Assembly: GCA_964020975.1 (NCBI GenBank)
Contig: OZ026614.1
Coordinates: 2,617,104 to 2,681,103, forward strand
DNA: 64,000 nucleotides
Direction: 5' to 3'
Origin: Hermodice carunculata
Taxonomy: Eukaryota > Annelida > Polychaeta > Eunicida > Amphinomidae
The notes beneath the pieces are model-generated. The model was given only the letters and a program-made list of their open reading frames with translations. It ran no database searches and had not been told where the DNA came from. How positions within the stretch are numbered: position 1 is the first letter of the stretch; each line of letters opens with the position of its first letter. Below are positions 58,086 through 64,000 of the stretch, piece after piece. Both the position numbers and the translations under genes were made by a program.

Positions 58086-58979
58086 TGCAAGGGATGGAGG
58101 TACCACACACTACCATTGTGAACAGCCATGACCAGCAGGCTCTTCATACACAAGTCTATATCACTGTTTGTATAACTCCATATCACTGTTTATATAACTC
58201 TTCATATTATGTACTTATTTTGCATAATCTCTCAAACATGATCATTAAATAATTGTATCTCCACACAAAAAATAGGTGTCATTTACAAAAAAATAGCACT
58301 TAAACTCTTTTGCAATGTTTTACTTCCCTTCCAAGCAAAAAAATTAAATGTCATGACCTCAAAGCCAAATGCAGTCAACTGATATGACACAGTTCCAGAT
58401 TGGAGGGATGATAACTTTATACACTATTGATGCACACTGTAACATTGAATAGAGTCATGACTACTAGGAAGTAGTTCTGGGCAAAAAGACACAAATACAA
58501 AACTGCTTCAAAATACATCAGATTATTTGAGCACACACAGCATTTTTAGGTTAGGTTTTGACGGTGTCAATAGACATTCTTACTTCTGGAATTAGATTTC
58601 TGAATTTGCTGTTCCATTTTCATAGGTGTCAACCCCCAAAGACGCATGACCAGGAGGTTCTGGTCAGAAGGGCATAAAATCAAAGAAAATTGTCAATTTT
58701 GCCTCAAAATTCCTGTTATTTTAAGTACTTTTTGAGCCTCCAGAACAGGAGACTCCCAGTGGAAATGAGAGAGTTGACAGCTATGCATTTTCATACCAGG
58801 TTGTAACAAACAGTGCAAGCAACAATGACAGTGTCAAAGCCCTGCCAAAGTATGTCAGAGGCTAAGACAGCTGTCTTCTGTTAGCTGCTAAATCTTAAGG
58901 GATCCTGGCAGTTAATTCTTGACATTGCATCTTCACTTCTCTCTATCTCCCCCTTGCACACATGCACGCACAAATGCAT

Positions 58980-58983
<4 letters not shown>
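58086..58983. other. No recognised feature
   Basis: A direct repeat of about 20 bp (ATATCACTGTTTRTATAACTC) occurs twice at 58159-58200. Otherwise nothing was seen. Confidence 0.45.

Positions 58984-59028
<45 letters not shown>
58984..59028. repeat. CA microsatellite
   Basis: About 22 CA dinucleotides. Confidence 0.98.
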
Positions 59029-59029
<1 letters not shown>

Positions 59030-60274
59030 TCTTGGATGTTGCCACAGGTAATCCCTGTACAAACACCTTGTCTAAACTACAGTTCTGCCTCTTAATGTTG
59101 CTACAATGGCACATCCTGTCAGGGCAAAGCTACTGGCCAAAGTTTGTATGAGACTTCCTGTACCAAGTCCTTGTGTAGGCAGCCACTTTGACCAGTACAG
59201 CCACTACATAGGTGAAAGTGTTTAACCTGACTGCCTGAGTGAGGGCATAGCTTATTAACAAGGCTCTCTTCCACCGCTTATGTAATGCCTTACTGGTGTC
59301 ACTTTCCAACTTGCTTCCTCTTCCCACCCCAGGGTGGGGGTCAAATCCCCGCTGTCCTACCCACAGCTGATTTCACCCTTTGAAGTTACCCCTCTTGAGC
59401 TGGGAACATTTCCATGAGTATGTTTCGCTGACAAAAGAAAACAGATTAATAAGATTGGGGAAAACAGATGTATTTGAGTTACTTAATGAGAGGAAGATCT
59501 ACTGATTGTTGAAGCCCTGGTTCAACATGACAGGTGATGTATTTCTTTGATGTCTGCATGTAAAACTAGACTCCGTCCCCAAACATAGAGCTTATCATGA
59601 CTTGACGCTGATATATTGGCAGAAAATCCTGGCTATTATGAGGTACTAATGAGTTTCAGGTGACTTTTCTTTGATGTTGCCCACCTGTGCAGGTATCGAC
59701 CTATGTTACTACTGTCTGCTCCTGTAATGCCATCAGTGACCAAAACCTGCAGATAGCTGAAATTTAGATTTAAATTTCACTTGAGCCCTGTCAGACACCT
59801 GCTCCATGCAGGTTCACCCTTTGCATCCTGGGCACCAAGCTGTCTTTTCTGCGACATGTTCCTTACTTTCAGCCACTTTTTCCAAAGCTACTCATCAAAA
59901 CTTCCACAGCCAAGCAAGTTTCCTGTTATCTGTAGAAACAAGGAGGCTCCTGTTACCTCCTTGGTACTACTGGTGGAGTGGAGAAGAGATGGAGAAAGGT
60001 CTGCTCAGCAGGCAACGTGAAAGCAGGGAGTCAGTTTATCCAGACGCTTGAGGACAGCTAGAGTGAACAGACCTAGTCTGGAGAATAATGGGGATGGTCT
60101 GCTCTGCAGGCAAGTGAATCTCTGCCTTTTTATCAAACAAAAGTCCACTGCACCATAAAAATCCTCATTTAAACTGTTTAATGTGTGCCAACAGCTGGTC
60201 CACCAATTAGGATCAGTGAGCAGTCTGCAGCGTTCATTGAATGAACTGTGTGGGTATTGTACCAGATAGAATTT
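59029..60274. other. No recognised feature
   Basis: Short open frames only. A B-box-like GGGGGTCAAATCCCCGC near 59335 was examined and not called as a tRNA. Confidence 0.45.
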
Positions 60275-61040
60275 GTCCTTTAATTCAATAAAACAAAAGT
60301 AATGATATTTAATGAATGTGGTAACAAAATTAGTACTCGTTCAGTCACACACAGTGTGGTGGCCACCCTGACAACTCAGATATCGTTAGTTAGGTATTGA
60401 GCTCTCTGCATCACGTACTTTCTCCCATGCTGTCAAAAATTAAAGGATCAGGCTAATGAAGCCTATGTCAAAATCAGACAATATCCTATTAATAACATCA
60501 AACTTTCTATCAAATGATTTCAATCATTAGATCTGCCAGTTACCATATATGGAAGTGAAGTAAGGGGTTCATTCCACATGAAAGATCTGAATGGTGATAC
60601 TTGCTACAGTTGTGTGACAAACCACCTTCAAAATTTATATATCAATTTTTGTAAGTATCTACTTGGTTTACACAGGAGGCTTCTAATGCTGTTGTCTCGG
60701 CTAAACTTTGAAGTTTTCTCTGCTCATTTAATCCATATATTATACTGTGAAATATTGGAAGCATGTTCAAGACAACTAGTGGAACTCCTTTTCCTTTAGA
60801 TCTCTACTCAAAAATTGTGTATTACTAGCTAGCTATTGGAGCAAACTGTTAGGTCAAACATGTCAAAGAAACTCTAATTTTGTGGGGCAGCAACATTTGG
60901 CACAATCTAGGTGGTAACAATTTTCAATCTACTATTAACTTACAGTCCATACCTGTCACCATTCTAAGGCAAGAAATAGGGAGATTTTATGATAGACATG
61001 TGCACATGTGGTCTGTCAGTGAATGTGAGCCCTGGGCTCT
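60275..61040 (+). mobile_element. LINE remnant, C-terminal part of a CR1/Jockey-type reverse transcriptase
   Basis: Plus-strand translation in changing frames gives FNKTKVMIFNECGNKI (60288-60335), then SASRTFSHAVKN and KDQANEAYVKIRQ (about 60400-60480), then TIYGSEVRGSFHM (60541-60582), LYINFCKYLLGLHRR (60636-60680) and, after a frame change, a residue pattern like NAAVSAELGRFPL. This order is typical of the thumb and C-terminal part of LINE ORF2. The later stretch LRQEIGRFYDRHVHMWSVS (about 60964-61020) fits the C-terminal segment. Stops and several frame changes show that it is dead. It may belong to the same kind of element as the endonuclease fragment at 360-885. Its 5' half is absent. 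Confidence 0.75.
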
Positions 61041-61254
61041 AAAAAGTGAGTGAATTTACCTTCCTGCACTGAAGCATTGTCTACAAAGTTGTTCTGGTCA
61101 TTGTTAGATATACCAGCATCATATGCTGCCCCAGTGTTGAAACCCTGTGTTCAGGAGCTACATGACTTGGCCACTGTTTTGTGGTGAGGCTTTGTTTGAT
61201 GGTTTACAGATCAATCAACAAGAGGCCTATGGGCCTATTACTCTGCTCTTTCCT

Positions 61255-61600
61255 GAAATGCATTCCCTCCATGACCTTGAGAAATTAATCAAGGTTATAC
61301 AAATTATGCAATATCAATGACCTTGACCTTTAGAGGTCACATGTAAAATTACAAAAATGTGCAGTGTTGCAATACCTTCAATTTGAGCACAGCATGACTA
61401 AAATATGATAAAAATTGACAGTTATGGATAGATGAAAATTTCAAAGGTCCAAATGACCTTGAACTTGGATCTTTAGATGTCACATGAAAATATGCACTGT
61501 TGCAATACCTATAATTGGAATCCAATATGATTAAAATTGGATGAAAATTGAGAGAGTTATGGCTGGATGAAAATTTCAAATGCTGGTAAATGTATATTTG
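61255..61600. repeat. Tandem repeat of about 130 bp, two to three copies
   Basis: Shared strings: AATGACCTTGA, CTTTAGA.GTCACATG, TGTTGCAATACCT, CAT/ATGA.TAAAAT, GAAAATTGA.AGTTATGG and TGGATGAAAATTTCAAA. Both complete units are in the same orientation. From 61601 to 62033 nothing else was seen. Confidence 0.75.
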
Positions 61601-62033
61601 GTTTCCTCATGCTAAGCAAAAGCACACTTCCAGAGAACACACACATTTTTATATTTTAATAATCCCAGAGACCCTAGCTTTTTAGATTTTTCACAAACTG
61701 CTTTCATGTTTACTTATGCAAAAAAGTATTTGCCCTGCTGACCAACTCTGAACTTTATCCGTGTGGAGTTTTCAGTTGCTATATCGAGAATAGGAACATT
61801 GTTTTTACAAGCTCATCACCAGAATTGAAGTGACATGTCTTACACAGCCCACCTTTGCTCATCAAGAAAAAAGACAACTTTGTTTTGGTTTTACCGTGGA
61901 AGTACAGCTTAGAACTTGGAAGTCTCTGATTTATAACAATAATTTTCCTATCTATGGTCAATGACGTATTGTGCTGCATTTTTACAAACCACACAGCTTA
62001 ACCTATCAAGAACTGTTCCAGCCTGCATACTTT

Positions 62034-62175
62034 GTATGCTACCCAGGCAAGAGCATAAGTGTTCATCAAGTACTTGATTGAGCACTTGTACTTGGTGAGT
62101 TATGCAGGCAAGAGCATAAGACGCTCATCAAGTAACTGAGTACTTGTACTTTGTGTTCGTGTTATGCAGGCAACA
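62034..62175. repeat. Tandem repeat of about 65 bp, 2.3 copies, with GCAGGCAA
   Basis: CAGGCAAGAGCATAAG and CATCAAGTA followed by TTGTACTT recur, and a third partial copy begins TTATGCAGGCAACAGC. It carries the same GCAGGCAA string seen in other small repeats of the window. Confidence 0.8.
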
Positions 62176-64000
62176 GCTCTGTACAAAGATGAAAATAAAA
62201 CATGTCAGACTCTGTTTTGCAGGCAATAATATCTCCAACATCTGGCAAGTGCTGCATGCAATGGGTGATGGTGAAATGATAAAATCTCTTAAGACAAGAG
62301 ATGAGGTAACTGTCTGAAACCTTTTAGCCTGTGGATATGTCAAGCTCCCAGACAGCTGGGACCCCGTCATCCTGTCCTTGTAGAACAAGACAGTGATAAG
62401 ACACCTGGTTACATAACCATCATAATCCCACTTAATGAGTCAGTGCCCAGTCAGGCAGCCTTGCCTAGCAGGTGAGGGGGAGTGGAGCTGGGCCCGGCAG
62501 CTGTGGGTCTGTGTATGGGCATCCCTTCCAACCACATCAGCACATTTTTTTGGTTAATTTGAACAAACATTGATGCAAATGAGATTTGCTAAAGTTTGTG
62601 GCATGCTACTCTGCATAAAAACAAAGAGGACAGTTTTGAAGGAAACAAATTGAGGTTTTATAGGGTGTGCAAAACAAAATCTATTACAAATGGTATCCCC
62701 TAAATATATCATGGAATCCCTCCCAAACAAAGAGCTGTGATCACTCAGCTGTGAACAAGTTCCACAAACTGAACACTGAAGTGGGCAGATACAAGAAAAT
62801 TGTATTAAATAACATAAAATGTAAGCATTGAAACATGAGCCAAACAGAAGAAAAGTTTCATTTCATCCCAAACTCAAAGAAATATGAAAAATTTAGAGAG
62901 GGTCTGCGAAAACAGTGCTGTGATGATACTGTTCATTTTAATATTTTGTCAGGGGAACAAAAAATCTCTTTTGATGTTTAATTGTAGCCCAGAGATTTTT
63001 TTTAAAAGCAGTAGTACATGTTGCTCTGACTAGTCTTGAAACGAGAACATAAAATGTGGTGATGTGAGGGAAGCAGATTGCAGTCAGATCCCAGGCCCAT
63101 TGGGCAAGGTACCATTGTGCTTTTGATTTCTGTCCATGTACTGCTATAGTTATGTATTGACAGGTGCTAGGTAGTAGAGGAGGAGTCAACCCTGTGGTCT
63201 TCTCTTTTGTAGCAAAGGTCATAAGCTTGCCTTCAGAGGGCACGTTAATATATTTGTGTGGAAAAAAAAATGTTTATTGTAACTGTTGGCCCAGGAGGTC
63301 AGAACTGGTTGAATAACGAACTCTGCATAACTGTGAACTGCTAAAATCCAGGCAGATAATGGTGGATAATGGATAATGATTTCAAATGAACCCGACCCTT
63401 CTAGTTAACCCCTTTATATTTTACCTATTGCATGACAGCATAGATATACAACACTGTCCAACATTCCCAAAATGCAGGGAATGCCATATTTGAACTTGCC
63501 TCCTTAGCAGACTTTCTCTGGTCCATTTCACTGGCGGCCAACAGTCAATTTAGCAAGCAGTATTTGAACAGTTAAAAAAAAAATGGGGGGGGGGGGTTGG
63601 AGAAGGGGACAGCCCTCCAACCCTAACCCCGAACAAAACCCAGTTACCTGGCTTTGCTCCTATGGCACATACTCTGTCACAGATTGTCTTTCAACAAACA
63701 AATATCTCCCTTTTCAAATACTCGTACTATGTCAGTATGTGCTCTCATTGTCTCCACTGGTCAATTCATGCTATATGTCTCTAGAGACTCTAATCGTCAA
63801 TTCATACTATTTCAGTATGTGCTCATTGTCAACTCATTCTATGTCAATATCTACTCCCAGTGTCCCTACTTGGGTCAAGTCACTATTCAAATTAGTAAGA
63901 TGTACTGTAAATTCACTTGATTTCAATTTTTTTTCCATCTTTGCACTGATGGCCCAAAAACCATAAAAATGAAAATACAACTAGGCCTAGATCACTTAAA
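62176..64000. other. No gene recognised
   Basis: Short open frames only, including one of 127 codons at 63583-63966 with no motif. An A run followed by G runs (AAAAAAAATGGGGGGGGGGG) lies at 63571-63596. Confidence 0.4.

Noticed and set aside
59325-59360. GGGGGTCAAATCCCCGC, resembling a tRNA B box and T arm
   Set aside because: No A box at the right distance upstream and no acceptor stem or anticodon arm could be drawn.

Overview
This is a eukaryotic, intron-bearing and gene-poor stretch of genome, about 60% A+T by eye. I recognise one protein-coding gene with confidence: a G1/S cyclin of the D type on the minus strand. Its start codon is at 24342 and its stop codon at 11095-11097. Five coding exons of 195, 216, 160, 140 and 165 nt give a 291-residue protein. 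The intron phases, and three of the exon lengths exactly, match those I recall for vertebrate CCND1/2/3. Single-copy style, insect-unlike sequence, many minisatellites, CR1-like LINE remnants and abundant small palindromic elements suggest an invertebrate deuterostome or lophotrochozoan. The sequence alone does not let me choose between them.

Layout. 1-8.2 kb: a decayed LINE, several minisatellites (a 32-bp unit repeated about 42 times, a 40-bp unit repeated 10 times), microsatellites and TA-flanked MITEs. 8.2-24.8 kb: the cyclin D gene with a probable 2.9-kb 3' UTR, four introns (two carrying MITEs) and a 5' region with an in-frame stop just before the ATG. 24.8-35 kb: the upstream flank, with tandem repeats of about 145 and 165 bp and three further minisatellites. 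36-38.1 kb: a composite non-coding repeat of about 2 kb, whose modules recur elsewhere in the window. 39.3-40.8 kb: a 36-bp minisatellite, a long TA tract and a 180-bp MITE inserted into that tract. 41-64 kb: dispersed repeats, a family of TTAA-flanked hairpin MITEs, small repeats with a GCAGGCAAG motif, and the C-terminal half of a LINE reverse transcriptase near 60.3-61.0 kb.

The gene acts alone here: no second host gene, operon-like cluster, RNA gene or CRISPR array was found. I do not see an undescribed multi-gene system. The best unexplained structure is in the repeats: a TTAA-flanked hairpin element family with a shared core, a modular 2-kb non-coding repeat, and an unusual density of minisatellites that stay open in all forward frames.
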